Shown here in pieces: positions 1 through 12,850 of a stretch of DNA of 64,000 nucleotides (positions within the stretch are counted from its first letter, which is position 1; each line of letters opens with the position of its first letter). The DNA comes from Aldrovandia affinis (lineage: Eukaryota; Chordata; Actinopteri; Notacanthiformes; Halosauridae). A program made the position numbers and the translations under genes. The notes below the pieces were generated by a model that was not told the origin of the DNA, did no database searches, and saw nothing but the letters and a program-made list of their open reading frames with translations. The stretch is taken from NCBI GenBank assembly GCA_029706075.1, contig JAINUG010000135.1, positions 1,365,501-1,429,500 of the forward strand, read 5' to 3'.

Positions 1-478
1 ACAGAGCATTACATGTTGCCTAAGGAATGTAAAAATAAGCTTAATGTGGCGCTACTCTGTTCCATACAGTTATTATCCTTCCACCCACCATTGTGTACAC
101 AATGAGAATTCAGTCTGACATACACAGCCCATTGTGTTATCTAAGCATGCTGTATTTCCAACCGTTGCATTAGCCCAGCCAAATGGCCAGTTTGGTCCAT
201 CAAGGACATATATGGCCTTGCCAGTCCCTCTGACACACCCACTGAGTCTCATCACTCCCATTAAAATCCTGTCACAGACAGACCTGCCCTATTCATGAGT
301 TTAAAACCACACTTTTCCCTGACAAAAGAGTGTAATTACAGCTTAGTGGATAGAGAAAAGGGAATCACTTCCCATAATTCTGAAAAGATCCTGGTTGATA
401 ATTCACTTCAAAATAAAATTCCCATTTGCAAGAACCCAGTTACTATATACCTTTCCAGTAGCTACTGTATATGAGTAT
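1..478. other. Unique AT-rich sequence, no gene seen
   Basis: No recognisable coding, RNA or repeat signature was found. The short open frames lack any domain-like composition. Confidence 0.5.
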
Positions 479-551
479 TACATTACATCATTACATTACA
501 TTACAGGCATTTGGCAGACGCTCTTATCCAGAGCGACGTACAACAAAGTGT
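479..551 (-). repeat. SINE-type tail fragment (teleost)
   Basis: A run of CATTACATTACA is followed by GGCATTTGGCAGACG and CTCTTATCCAGAGCGAC. This is the reverse of the conserved tail shared by many teleost tRNA-derived SINEs. No tRNA-like head is visible, so only the tail remains, or another element uses the same tail. More complete copies lie at 40.2, 46.5 and 47.4 kb. Confidence 0.7.
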
Positions 552-659
552 TAACCGTAGTCAAGAACAGTTTAGCTGAAAGCTCATTTGCAAATATAGT
601 GTATGATGGGCACAAACTGTTTCATAAGATTTTATGCATTCCACTATCTAATGTCAAAA

Positions 660-790
660 GATCCTCAATCATTCATTCATTCTTATTCCTGGTCAGGTTC
701 ACGGTGGGGCTGGAGCCTATCCCAGCACGCATTGGGCGAGAGACAGGAATACATCCTGGACAGGTCGCCAATCCATCGCAGGACAGAGCA
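660..790. repeat. Unclassified teleost interspersed repeat
   Basis: After an ATTC-rich stretch the sequence reads GGTGGGGCTGGAGCCTATCC and then GGACAGGTCGCCAATCCATC. This block recurs widely in fish genomes by recollection. Its parent family is not clear to me. Confidence 0.55.
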
Positions 791-1873
791 GAAGACAATA
801 ACTAATAAATCCTATTCTCATTGTCTAACCAGGTGTATCCCAGGATTAATGTCAAAGCAGTGCTGACCATGTTGGACATCACCGCATGAATGTGAATCTC
901 AAGACCCGCAGTGAAGGCAAGTAGAACACAAGCATATCAGCACAGGCTACTCGATAAACATTTTGCTCATCCCTGATATTTCAAAGGAACATACAAATTA
1001 ATTTCCACAAAAAAGCACTCTACAGCTAAGCACGGAGTTAATCCATCATTTATGATCCATTTCACTGCGTGTAATGTAAAATACTGCCAGCTTGCCACAT
1101 CCAAGCTAAAAAAGATTTCACTAATTAAAAGTGTGAATAGAGTCAAAGATGGAGATTATTAAAATGAAATTAAAAAGAAAAAAAAATACTGGAATTCAAC
1201 CACAGCGATTCCACTAAGCGCATTCTGAAACGTACTGTAACCGCAGGTGGAACTAGCAGCTCAATCAATCGCATTTCTTTCACGCGGCAGAGAGAGATGT
1301 GCTTGATCGTAGATCCGAGACGGACGGTGTGGGGAAAACCCGGATTATAGATGACGGACTGGATGCCATCCATCAGTCGCCATTGCTGGTGGCAATTATT
1401 GGACTTATTGGGGGAATGTTTTAGACTCCAGTGCAGCTGCCTGCAGACACGAGCTGAATTTCCCACTTGATGTTTATCCAAACAGTAAAGCTATGGGCAA
1501 TTAATCCTAATGAAAAAGCTACTTTAAAAGATTAATCTGTTAGCTCAAGTGGAGCATGCAAAGAGGTTCAAGTGCAATATATTTGTCACCCAGTTTCATC
1601 ATTTTTCCCTCTTTTAAAAGGGCTCTCTTCTGAAATGAAGAATGTAAGCAGTAAAAGGGGGAGGGGGAGTTGTCCTACAACAGACCCGGGATCGATCTAA
1701 AACAAACATGTGATTATGGAAGTGGATCAAGATAACGCTTTCATCTAATGACGCAAAGATCTGCCCTCCTTTTGTATGCAAATTGATATGGGAAATGAGT
1801 GGAAAAGAGGACACATGGAAATAAGGAAAGGATTGATTTCATAAGCTCTGAAGTTTTCCCCACATGCAGGCAC

Positions 1874-1877
<4 letters not shown>
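791..1877. other. Unique sequence, no gene seen
   Basis: AT-rich DNA with only short frames. I see no splice-bounded exon, promoter or repeat that can be named. Confidence 0.45.

Positions 1878-1924
<47 letters not shown>
1878..1924. repeat. (CA)n microsatellite
   Basis: An essentially uninterrupted CA dinucleotide tract of about 47 bases. Confidence 0.97.
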
Positions 1925-1927
<3 letters not shown>

Positions 1928-4900
1928 TGCATGTCAAGCCATAGCTGTAAGCCCTAGAAATACAAATCCCAAGGATTACAATTAACATTGTTTTAGACAT
2001 GGATATTGTTATTTTTAGAACTGAAGTAAATTAGTAGAGATTAATTTGGTTTGTTTGGTGGGACAGGGGTAGAATACTGCCAATGCTCGATATAGTGTGA
2101 TAAAATTAGCAATCCTTTTTTTTAACAGCTAATGTCAAGCATTGCTATTGCCTGCCATAATACTTCACATTAATCACATTAGTTTGAAAATGTGACTAAT
2201 TTACTGTATATGCGTATGCACCATACATTTGTGCATCTTTAATGTCAGATAAAAAGTAACAAAATAATTGACTAGCTTGATTAAGGACTAATAGAGGTGG
2301 ATTTACAGATTATTGAATAAACTGAAATTTAAAAAAGAAAAAATGCACTACCTTATTTTACACCGAGTCATCAACTCCCCACCTTAAAAATAAATAAATA
2401 AATAATGTAGCATGCAATAAACTTTAGCTTAAGAAAATAAGAGCATGTAAGGATAACACTGTCAAGATACTCTACTGTGAACACACCCGCTAGGTATACT
2501 TAACAAACAGACAATCTGAGCACTGGGGTAAGATATCATAGAATTCCACCGCAGTGTGAATTTCAGGGTGAGAAGAAAGGTAACACTCTGGGACTGCCTA
2601 TTATGCAAAAAAGGAGTTTATTTCTACTTATAACCTTTTGGGTGATCAAAGACAGTGCGGGAGGACAGCCCTGTGGACATGCCATTGCTTCCGTGTGCAG
2701 GTTAATGGGACAGATATACTATGTTGCTGAATTATCAAGAAGCGAATATGTAATTTTTATTTATGCCGCCCCCTGGGGAAATTCTGAATAATAACAATAA
2801 AAACACACTGGATTAATATACAGGAGAGGAAATTGATACTCTACTTACTCCGTGAAGTGCATTATTTATATATATATACTTAAATCTGTGGACAAGGCAC
2901 AATGTATAATGAAAGGATACGTGATCAAAATTCCACGGAAGTCTCCATTTGGAAAGCTCTTAGACAATGCATTTTAAAGCCTCGCTTCCTGTACTTGTCA
3001 AACCTGATCAGCGCCACAGAAAACCCTCGTGGGACCACGGAGCCGAGGCAGGCAAGGCTCACACAGGCAAATACCATCTGGGAGTGCTTGTAGCGTATCC
3101 GCAAATCTAGCGGGGAGCAATCCGAAGTTTGTCAACAGACTTATTGATTTGACGTGACCTTTTGTAATGTCACGCGGCTTTTTAATATCCGTGTGCAGCT
3201 TGATTTTGTTGGTCAAAGCCCTCGTCCCGGGACAGGCGCTGTTGTGGCTCGGTTAGGGTGACGAGCTTGTGACTTAGATGTTGCAGCTGTGTGAATGGAT
3301 AATATGTAATAAGAGATAATATAGAAGGCGCTGCTAATCACCAAAAAAAGATGATGGAAAAGCACAATGCAGTTAGGCCATTGGCTCTAGCTTCTCCCAA
3401 GATCAAGTTCCAACAGCCAATAAGAGGCTAATAATGCTGTTTCCACTGTTGAATATGGAAGCCCTGGAAGATTTTCTACTGCGTTTCCTGGTGCGAGCAG
3501 CTCTGAGAAAGGACATGCCAGGATAGTGGCCAAGGGGGTAATGTGTTTGTCAAGATGAGCTTGCTGGCCACGTGAATATCAGAAATACAAACATGCGTCC
3601 AATACAAATAGTTCTTGTGCACGGAGGATTCAACGGGGTTTACACGGACACAGCTGGAGCACAACGGAAGAGAGGCAGAATAGTAATGATCTGAGCAGTG
3701 ATGTCTAGCAAAATCATTTCTGTCTTCAAGGAATTTTGCTCCGTAATCTTTTTGGGTATTATTTAGGCTGCTCAGCGAGAGTGTTCAAATAACAGCAGGG
3801 CGACCATGCCTTCCTCGGTTCTGCCTCGTAGCAGATGTCACTATGTTTCCATAAGCACATAATGTGTTTTCATAATTTGTCTTGTATTTTCTGTGCATTG
3901 TTTGTCCCAATAACTCAGAACTGATGAAATAATTATGCGTCTGTTCCTCGAACCAACCCAAGACAAATATGTCCTTTCCTGAACGTGCGAGAGGGAAAAA
4001 TGAAAGAGAAAGAAACCATTGCGCTTTTGACATTAAGGTGCGGGCGGGGCTGATGTAATAGCTCTGTTAAGGACCATCCTTGTGAAATCCTTAACCATAG
4101 ACTCCAGTAAAAAGTTGTGAAAAAGTGTGTTTGTTTTTAGGCTTATATACATTTTGAAATATCTGCATTCGTTATTGTTACCATTTCAACTGGTTTACTG
4201 TGTGACAGGCACTATTTATAGATTATTTTAGATAGTCAAAATGACAAGTCAAGATGAACTGAAAGGCATACTGTCACCACAGTGTTCCTATGCTCATTTG
4301 ATTAGCACACATGCAAGAAGCAGGTTTTTGGCACAAAAAACCCCAAATCGAGCTCTTATTTTGATTGCAGGGGCTGGCATCGCCATCCACAGTGAACTCA
4401 CTCACGCACTCAGCTCGAATACATTTGCCCCACAGAGCAGCAATCATTTAATTGTAAGTTACTGAATTGTGATTGATTGCCATTAAACCAGATCCTTGGT
4501 AAGTTTAACAGCTGTCCCAGATTCAGCAAGGGGAATTATAGTTGCCTCGTTTTAGTTTGTTTCTTTGTTTTGCTTTCATGATTGTATTTGAGAAGTTACT
4601 ATGTCTCTTTGCGACACTTGCATTTGGACGGGCTAAGTACAACACGCAATCCTAGACTTTTTCGTCTTGGCCTTGCTCCTGCAAGGCATCAACGGTGCCT
4701 CCGTAATTCAAGTTTAATTCTGAAACTACATCATAATAAATGTATTCAATAATGCTCCTTTAGTTTATGGCTCCGTGCACAATACGGAATCAATACGGGT
4801 ACCAATTAATGCAGTTTTGGTGATGTACTTATAAAAAGCTTTCATGGCTCAGTGGACGGTGAAATCACCTTTGGAGCCGTAGATCTTACAGTGGGACAGT

Positions 4901-5239
4901 CTGGGCTCCTTACGGCTGCTAACTACCATACAGAGCAGTCACTGGTGGTGGCAAACAGCAGCTCCAGTGCCAACACAAATGTGACGCTGACACTATACAG
5001 AACGCCTGGTTGCTACTAAAGATCTTTCGTTAGTTGTAGTGTTCCTTCTTGTGAGGAATCAGGGCTTGTGAGGGAACCATACATTGTTAAATTTTATTGG
5101 GTGGGGATTTCTCTTTTTCATGATTTTAAAATTGAAATATATGCCAGAACTATGGACATTGGCTTTCAGTAATTAATACATTGGTCTCTCTTCTGGTTAA
5201 AATATAGTGCATTTCCGGTTTGTATGTTAGAAAATTGCA
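1925..5239. other. Unique sequence, no gene seen
   Basis: This stretch is mostly AT-rich with a short AAAT repeat near 2385-2404 and a short TA run near 2866-2878. No frame has a recognisable domain. Single-copy regulatory DNA may be present but cannot be shown from one sequence. Confidence 0.45.
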
Positions 5240-5370
5240 TTAACCCATTTCGTTTAGGTCGCTTCGGAATAATTTGGTATTGCTGAAATAAAACTTTTTT
5301 TTTGAAATTTCCATAGTTGCTTAGGTTTTAATAGGCGTTTTTGCAGGCATTTTAGGTCTGAATGGGTTAA
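5240..5370. mobile_element. piggyBac-like MITE (131 bp with TTAA ends)
   Basis: The segment begins TTAACCCATT and ends AATGGGTTAA, so it has 10-base inverted ends that include TTAA. TTAA is the obligate target of piggyBac transposases, and CCC just inside the TTAA is typical of that superfamily. At 131 bp it has no room for a transposase and would have depended on an enzyme supplied elsewhere. The match is short, so chance cannot be excluded. Confidence 0.6.
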
Positions 5371-6051
5371 GGTTATAAAGTTGCTGTATTGACTCGATGG
5401 TGTTTATCAGTGAGAAGGTCATTGGGCCAGGCCACATTGTGCTTGACATACAAGTGCAAGGTTGACACTTCCAAGGTAGCGGCAAATCTTTTCAACGAGC
5501 AATATATTTGTATATTTATCGGGGCTATTAATTCCAAACGCAACTGCGAAATTGACCTGACCTTAGACATTCGGCAAACAGAAAAGTCGACATCTCGTCT
5601 CACATCTTTAGAGAAGGAGATTGGGAAGAAGATGCTGACAGCTATACGGTGTGGCGCACCTTCATTATCGGAATGGTCGCATAAGTCACTCCGGCTGGCC
5701 ATTAGTTTTGAATGTGGCGTGGCTAATGTGTTGCTGTCACATCATTTCACTGACGCTCACTGTGGGGGGAGGACGGAGAGAGAGACGAGAAAAGAAATCC
5801 ATATCTGCCCATCATCAATTGTCCCTGACACCTGTGCGATGGATCCTGCCGGACCGAGCCTGCTGCTGCTGAGAGCTCCTCCGCTCTCCGCGCGCGGAAT
5901 GCCTTGGCAACGGCTCTGACCTTGTGCCGTCTCCCCACTCGCCGCGCGATGCAGCCACGCTCCTGGCCGCGTCGCGGAACCGCGTCTGCGCCAGTCCTGT
6001 GCTTGCTCAAGTGAGCCGGAAACTTTGCTAATAATAGGCTCCCAGCATTAA
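5371..6051. other. Low-repeat block with CpG-rich patch (5750-6030)
   Basis: The right half is clearly richer in G+C and CpG than its surroundings, for example around 5880-5990. A 176-codon frame crosses the block at 5389-5919 on the plus strand, but it has no recognisable domain. Possible readings are a conserved non-coding element, a small CpG island or an unrecognised exon. The sequence alone does not decide. Confidence 0.35.
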
Positions 6052-6114
6052 ACAAACACACACACACACACATGCATGCACACACACACACGCACACACG
6101 CACACACACACGCG

Positions 6115-6145
<31 letters not shown>

Positions 6146-6283
6146 ACACACGCGCACGCATGCACACACACACATGCGCACACGGACACAGACACAGTCA
6201 CACACGCATGCACGCACACGCGCACACACAAACAGACACACACACACACACATGCACACACACACACACACACACACACACAC
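6052..6283. repeat. Compound (CA)n / (GCACAC)n tract
   Basis: About 230 bases of alternating purine-pyrimidine DNA, mostly CA with CG and TG interruptions (CGCACACG, CATGCACA). Long Cys/Val-rich and His/Thr-rich frames across it are products of the repeat. Confidence 0.97.
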
Positions 6284-6754
6284 CAAAAACAATAATCTCC
6301 CTTTTAAATTCCAGCTCCTGGAGGTCATGGGGGGTAGTGACCCGCAAAAAAACACACCAAATGTTTGCAGTTTTGCAGGGGCACTGCTCGCTATGAAAAG
6401 CAGGGGTTCGGAAGCCAGCAGAATTATTTCAGTAAAGCTGCAGTAGTGCGCTTTTTCCCATACAGTTCAATGCATATATTGGTATACTGTATGCATTTAT
6501 GTACTGTATACATACATATTTATACAGTGCTCATTTGGATTATGTATTGTAATCACACATGTCACTAGATTAAGGATTGAGGTGTTTCCATACAGCGCTT
6601 TATTGGCACCGTTTGTTCCACATGCACTGGAATACATCCCATAATATTCACACAGAACTTACACCTGCACTGTAAAATACGCAAGAGCAAGACGACTGGA
6701 ATGTTAAGCATTATCACACAGACAGAGTTGCTCTGCTGCGCATTCACTTAACGG
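6284..6754. other. AT-rich sequence, no gene seen
   Basis: Contains TATGCAT-rich and TACTGTA-rich stretches near 6460-6560 but no nameable feature. Confidence 0.45.
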
Positions 6755-7855
6755 CAGGGACATCGTTAGACCCCATTTACTGGGGCACGAGCCCCAGTAA
6801 TATTTTGCTGTGTCCCATTAAAATGATGAAAAATTAATCCATTTTGCATAGTGCTCTACTTGACCGATGCATGCCAGCAGGTTTTAGAACCTCCTGGATC
6901 ACCTTTCTCATTCGCCAGCGTGCAGCGACAACACATCACTGCCAAGAGTGCCCCAGCCCCTCCCCCACTTCAAGTGAGGTGGTAGTGACTCATATATGCA
7001 ATCTAGCATGACTGAGCAGGTAGATTCTCCGCTCTAAAGAATGGGATCCCAGCTTAGGGAGGGTAGGAGGTATAGCTAAACATCCACCAGATATTGTTCA
7101 ATGTATTATATATACAGTATGCTATTTGATACAAATAATACTATATATATTGTCAACATACATGTTTATAGCTAAGCTAAGATAACTAAGCTATAGGTTT
7201 TGGCTACTGGCAGCACGCTGTTGTTAACTAGAAAGCAGGAATGTTGTTTCCTGCTGCAAGACTTTGCATTGCATGTTAAAAATGTATTTAGCTGTCCAAA
7301 AGGTTACAACTTAAAAGCATTTGCAGCATTCTGTTCTTTCATCGATGGTTATACAAAAATGTTTTCAGGGGTTAGCTATGTCAGTTAGCTAAGCTCGATG
7401 AAAATGTATTTTGTTTGTTTCACTATAACTAAACCAGATATACCAATTTTATTCCTGGACATTCCTGTCCAGTTTAGTTGTGAAAATATTTAGTTACAGG
7501 AAATGTCTGAAAACAAAATGCTTGCTCAAATAAATGTACGTTTATCTTTGCAATGAATACATTTTTTTTAATTTTTAACATTTTTAACATTTTGTACCCT
7601 CTGATGTAATGGCAGCAATAACTGATGTGTGGTGTGTAGCCCCAGTGATTTGACAGGGAATGACCCATTGATTCTCAATAAGATTATCACACATTTTAGT
7701 GAGTGTGTGTATGTGTGTGTGTGTGAATCACCATGACTCTTAAGCTTATTGTCACTGTTGAACTTGGGTATGAGCATAGAATCAGAACAAATTTAACTGT
7801 AATATTTAGGGTGTGAGTGCTGGGGGCCCAGACCCCAAATGTAGCAACGCTCCTG
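6755..7855. mobile_element. hAT-like non-autonomous DNA transposon (about 1.1 kb)
   Basis: The left end reads CAGGGACATCGTTAGACCCC and the right end, reversed, begins CAGGAGCGTTGCTACATTTG. The pair forms imperfect terminal inverted repeats of the CAGGG type typical of hAT elements. Just inside lie GGGGCACGAGCCCC on the left and GGGGGCCCAGACCCC on the right. The 8-base flanks CTTAACGG and CCTAATGT agree at five of eight positions, as expected for a decayed 8-bp duplication. The interior is AT-rich, has a TG run near 7700-7727, and holds no transposase-like frame (no BED finger or hATC dimerisation region). Confidence 0.68.
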
Positions 7856-10019
7856 CCTAATGTTCTTCGTTGATCATTCTGCTGATTAACTCACGCTGCG
7901 TCTTTTCGTGTTGCAGGTTCATGCCGTTAAATATTGTGTCTGTCAATAATGAACAGCCATGCCCAAGGTTTCAAAACACTTCAACACCGAACTACTAAAA
8001 GCCTCTAATGTTGTTGATTTAAAAAAAGAAAATTTGCCGGGCAATCGGAACAATAACACTCTCTGTCCTCCAGTATTGGATGCCCCCAGCTCAAGAAAGG
8101 CCATCAAATATTCACTGTAGTGCCAGTCCGCTAATGATGTTGTTGCTGATGGTGGGATAACGGCCTAATACATCTCCCGGATGCAGCACTGCCCGCATTA
8201 TGAAAAAAGATTAGCCCTCGGTTTCAAGAATATTTCCAGCATACATTACCGGAAGACTTTGCGGACACTGTCGGAATAATAACACGCGCTGCTCATAAAA
8301 TGCAGCAGTTGTTTAAGTGTTGTTCAAGCACCGCTAATTACTACATTGCGGAGTAAGAGATTAATGCAAAGGGACAGGCTTCTCATTCCAGACATGAAAA
8401 GAAGAACAAGTCACAGACTGAAACAGCATCATCGAAAAAGCCACGATCATTTCATTTCTGCAGAGATTAGGCTTGATTAATGAACAAAGGCCTACTTTCA
8501 TTTCAAATTTCAAAGCCGTGCGGGCATCCCTTTGGAGTTTCTGTATTGTCCAATCATTTGGCCTTGTTTTTAAGGGCAATAGACCCGCCGCCTCACATGT
8601 TGTGAATGATTGACATTCCTGTGTATACAGTAAGTGCACTCAAGTGGATTTGCTGTTTGATCTGCTACGGTCACTCCACAGGCATTTTGGAATGTTTAGG
8701 TGCTGCATCTGCCTCTATAACAGAATTGCTTTCGTTCATTTATTTATCAATTTTGTTTTGATTTTTCTCAAACATTTGGAATAGCCAATCATATGTGTGG
8801 GCATGTTGCAATGCTGTAGCAGAGATGTAGGAGAGTGCAGACTGGCGCAAAAATCCCCTGAAAACGCGTTGCGCCAGCTGCCCTTTCTTTGCACTCTGCA
8901 GTCCATTAGCTGAACTCTGCAGTCGTTTCTCTGAAGCACAGCATGACTTACACCGCTGGCACGGGCAGACTGCATGCACCTGATCAATCGACCAGAGAAT
9001 TCGCCCTTGTGCGATGAGACGGGGAGTATTCTGCCAATGAAACCCTCCCTCTATGGGTGACACTATGGCCAATTAACATTCAGGCTTGTGGGGCCGATGG
9101 CCACAGCAGGTGCTTGCACAGTCAGAACTTGATTGGAGGACCATAGCTTTAGCTGGACGCAGCACCCCACAGCCCATTGTAACAACCCTATTCATCAAAG
9201 CAAACACTCGATGCTGGACGAGTAATGGAAATTCCTGCCTCAGGTTGTCATCATTTTTCGCCCCCAGGCATTGAGAGTAATATGACTCCCTGTGAAATTT
9301 TCAGCGATTCAGAATCATAATTTGACGCAAGCAGTCAAGTATGTGTTTCTGCGCACGACTCCCAATCCCATGATTTACTTTATACATTGCCTTTTATTTC
9401 CAGCTTGGAAACTGAGTGATAAATCTTGAGGACATATTCTCAAATTTAATATTTGCACTACTTGTGATATTTGTGTTTATAAATTACACATTCCGTATTG
9501 CCTGTTGGATCATGGGTCTGTAGCATGTGCGATGGAACGCAGAGCTTTCTCTGAGGGATTGCCTCCTGACGTCAGAGGCACAAATACACTTGCTCTTTAT
9601 GAAAGGAATCTGAAGGAAAAAAAACATTTTATTTTTACAGCGTGTGCCTTGGGCACAAAGCACATTGTAATGACATAATTTACATACAATATACGGGACA
9701 CGCACCTACGCCAATTAGAAACAGAGATACGGTACGTCTTACAACAGTGACATTAAGATTCACAACTCCCACGTGTCTGCGCTCAGCGGCCGGGAGCATC
9801 CGTTCAGCAAGATGGTTTAACCTGCTCTGCAGAAGATGGAGGCTGCTCTCCTCCCGTCAGTCATGTTGAACTTTTCTCCTGCTTTGTGCGACGCCTTCTG
9901 TGAAATTCTTCAGACTCTGTGGGCTTTGAAAAGTCACACTCAGCCAGCTTATGGAAAATCTGATTTCAGCAGAGGCTTTCTTTTAAATACTTCAGAATGG
10001 CCTTTTCAATTATTATTAT

Positions 10020-10020
<1 letters not shown>
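7856..10020. other. Low-repeat sequence, no gene seen
   Basis: The composition is even with little obvious repeat content. Several stretches (about 8040-8640) look like ordinary single-copy DNA. The minus-strand frame at 8740-9072 has no recognisable domain. It ends in an ATT run that leads into the AAG tract. Confidence 0.4.
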
Positions 10021-10050
<30 letters not shown>

Positions 10051-10090
10051 AAGAAGAAGAAGAAGAAGAAGAAGAAGAAGAAGAAGAAGA
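10021..10090. repeat. (AAG)n microsatellite
   Basis: About 23 AAG units over 70 bases, flanked by ATT on the left and GAT/GTT units at 10100-10135. Confidence 0.97.
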
Positions 10091-11580
10091 ATATGATTAT
10101 TATGATGCTGATGATATTGTTGTTGTTGTTGTTGCATCAGCCACTATGATTTGTCAGAAGATATGATTTGCTCCCCCAAGAATAGCATGATATTATAAGA
10201 CCATAATATTTTCAGTGGGTAGCAATTGTGCATTTGTAGTATTTTTGTGTTAGAGAACATTTATAGACACAGTAGATGTTGACAGAAATGTAGGAACAAA
10301 TATAACATTTGTTCCGAACGTAGACTCATATTTCACATGCAGTCACGGTAATCTCTTAGACTCCCGCCAAACCTTTAGAGGCTTATTCACTCGAACTACC
10401 TGACTAATGACTCACTGACTACCTGGTGTGCATTTGATCGAGGAATAAAGAAAAACTCACATCAGGACGGCGGCGCATTAAGACGTGCCCAGCTCCATTC
10501 CAGTCATTTTGTGACAAGAGATGGTAGCGCCCCCGCAGCACAGTATTAAAAGAGGCTGGTTTAAGAAGAATTCAAATGACTTGTGAGTGTGCTGGGGGTT
10601 TGGCTTCGTGTTGGGCAAACTGCTTCTTTCCCTAAATACCAGTGCGTGAATGCTGTAGTGAACTGCCAATTTCCTCACGTCTGGTGAACAGTTTTGAGAG
10701 GCTCCGTCATCCGGAGGGGGAGCAGGATGCGGCACATGTTATTAACAGTTTTATTATTATTACTTTTTGCATACCGGGCTATTTAAGCAACACAGTACAT
10801 ATTCACCACTTCAGCTACATTTCACTGGTGCACTTGTGATGGTCTGCAGCCAACCGGTCCTTGTCCCCTGTGCTCTGTGCCTCTGCAATATTCTCGCTTA
10901 ATTGGTTCTGTCGCATTGGCCGAATATAGCCTACGCTACACCCGTTTGTCAAATTATGTACTCCACTGTATTGTAGCGAATGCCTGTTATTGTATATAAT
11001 GAAACCAGTGTGCATACATGCGTATATTAATTTAATGAACATGTATCAGACACAGATGGGTGTCGAGATGGTCTCTCTTATCAAAGTGCACTCCTTACAA
11101 AGACACGATGCTTAAACACTTTGAAGTGCTTCATTAAAACACAGGTTGTATTTCAAATTGTAGGTTGAATGATTAGTCTCAGACTGAGGTCAAATCCACA
11201 AAGCAGTCTTGTGCGATGGGGGATTTTCAGTTTTCTGCGCTATCTGTTCATATGTGCGTTCACGATGCCAGCACAGTGGAAAGGTGAAGTATTCAGTAAT
11301 TAGCAATTACACACTACCGCCCAGGTGCGATTTTGCTACCGTTCTCATCAAAATAAAGCCCTATAAGAAATGTAATTTCTCATAATGTAACATGTAGAAC
11401 AATATGCCTCTGAGTGAAGCAGCTCCAAACGGCTGCATTCATTTCAGGAAATTGCTCCTCCATCGTGGAGGGCCCTTTGCTTCTATTTTTAGGCTGGATT
11501 TGCGTTTCAGCATAGAGCCTTCTGCTCTCTGCATTTAAGCCATAGATTTAGAATCTCATTCATTTCTCCTATTTTGGAAT
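10091..11580. other. Unique sequence, no gene seen
   Basis: After a GTT run (10119-10135) no repeat or coding signature is recognised. Confidence 0.4.
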
Positions 11581-11680
11581 TACAGGCCACACAGTGCACT
11601 GCTGGAGAGCTAGCACTGATTGTAGGTAACCTGGCAACCTGTAGGGGTGCTAATGCACCGGTAACCTAGGGAACCTGGCC
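11581..11680. repeat. Interspersed repeat related to 47223-47395
   Basis: It opens with ACAGGCCACACAGTG and ends with GGTAACCTAGGGAACC. The copy near 47.2 kb has ACAGGCCACGCAGTG and GGTAACCCATGGAACC in the same order and orientation. The shared edges mark two diverged copies of one family that I cannot name. Confidence 0.55.
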
Positions 11681-12796
11681 AGAATAAGCCTGGCCAGGTT
11701 CCATCCTTTTTGAGTCCCTGCTGCAGTTTCCTAGTCATAGTCAGCTAATCACATAGCCCAGACTCTAACCATGCTACCCAGACTACATTTCCCAGCCTGC
11801 ATTGGTTGGAAATGTCTTGCCTAACCAAGCCTCTTGGGATGCTATATTTTGGTCCATGTAGACCTGTGAATGTTTATTGGCCACCCTTACTGATATTTTC
11901 ATTTGATTTGATTAATAAAAAAAAGAAAATGACATATTATATATAATAGTAGACTTTGATAATGCGACAACTTCATATTGACAGAAAAACAATCATTAAA
12001 GTTTCATAAAAGTACTCAGATGAAACTGAAGCCACTCATGTTTATATAGGTCACAACATTTGCAAGACATTGTTTCTAATTGTCTCGAAATCCATAACTT
12101 AGTCAATCATCCTTATAATCGTGTCCAATCCTCAACGGTCTCATGAACCTGCTCAATCTAATCACCTCTTGATTACATCTGAAACACCAGGGTCAAATGT
12201 TGTCAGGTCACATGACAGACAGCCCCTCTGCCAGTGTGTTAAAGCCTCGGCTGCATTGCACTACATTACAAACTGTCTCCGGTCCTTACCCGCTGAGTTT
12301 TAATGGCCTGAATGACAGGAATAAAGTCATGCCCACATGAATAGTTGTCTCTGGCACAGTAGACCTTGTTAACAATTACAATGTCATTCTAAAAGATACT
12401 CTTAGCATTGTAGCCCTATTTAAAGTCAAAAAGCAAATGGTGGAAAAAACAAACATATCAACTTGAACATGACCTGGACTGGAATGCAAGTGGAGAGAAT
12501 TTAGCTGCAATTGTATTTGTATTATTTGCTTATTATTTGTCTTGTTGTTTACATGACAATGCAGAAAGTTGTGGAAAGAAATTGATATAGGCATTGCTGA
12601 TACTTCCCAAAGGCTTTCAGAACCTTGGACAGCAGTATCCGCAATACAGGCAAATGCCAACTTTTTGCTGACATCTTTATTTATTGATATGTAATTATGA
12701 CTTTAAAATACTTAATAATAATACACCATACTATTGGGGGGCTATGAATGCAAAACAAAAATTTGAGTTAACAAGACTCTTCCCAAGGAATTGGGT
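11681..12796. other. Unique sequence, no gene seen
   Basis: The left part contains an imperfect inverted pair (CCTGGCCAG and GCCTGGCCAGG, 11674-11698) and a ZNF143-like word listed separately. The rest is AT-rich and featureless to me. Confidence 0.4.
11782..11801 (+). promoter_or_regulatory. ZNF143/THAP11-like motif
   Basis: ACTACATTTCCCAGCCTGCA closely matches the remembered SBS consensus ACTACAATTCCCAGCATGCA. No transcription start or gene is recognisable nearby, so it may be chance or part of a repeat. Confidence 0.35.
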
Positions 12797-12850
12797 ATTT
12801 ACATTATGGCATTTAGCAGACACTCTTATCCAGAGCGACTTGCAAGATGT
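12797..12850 (-). repeat. SINE tail fragment
   Basis: Contains GGCATTTAGCAGACAC followed by TCTTATCCAGAGCGACTTGC, the reversed tail of the SINE family seen at 46.5 kb. The tRNA-like head is absent. Confidence 0.72.

Noticed and set aside
5389-5919. 176-codon plus-strand frame as a gene
   Set aside because: No recognised domain, no splice or promoter context, and it spans both AT-rich and CpG-rich DNA. Kept only as a note on the CpG block.
5747-6446. Cys/Val-rich and His/Thr-rich frames over the CA tract
   Set aside because: Pure products of the dinucleotide repeat.
9836-10096. Frame ending in poly-arginine
   Set aside because: The Arg run is the AAG microsatellite read in one frame.
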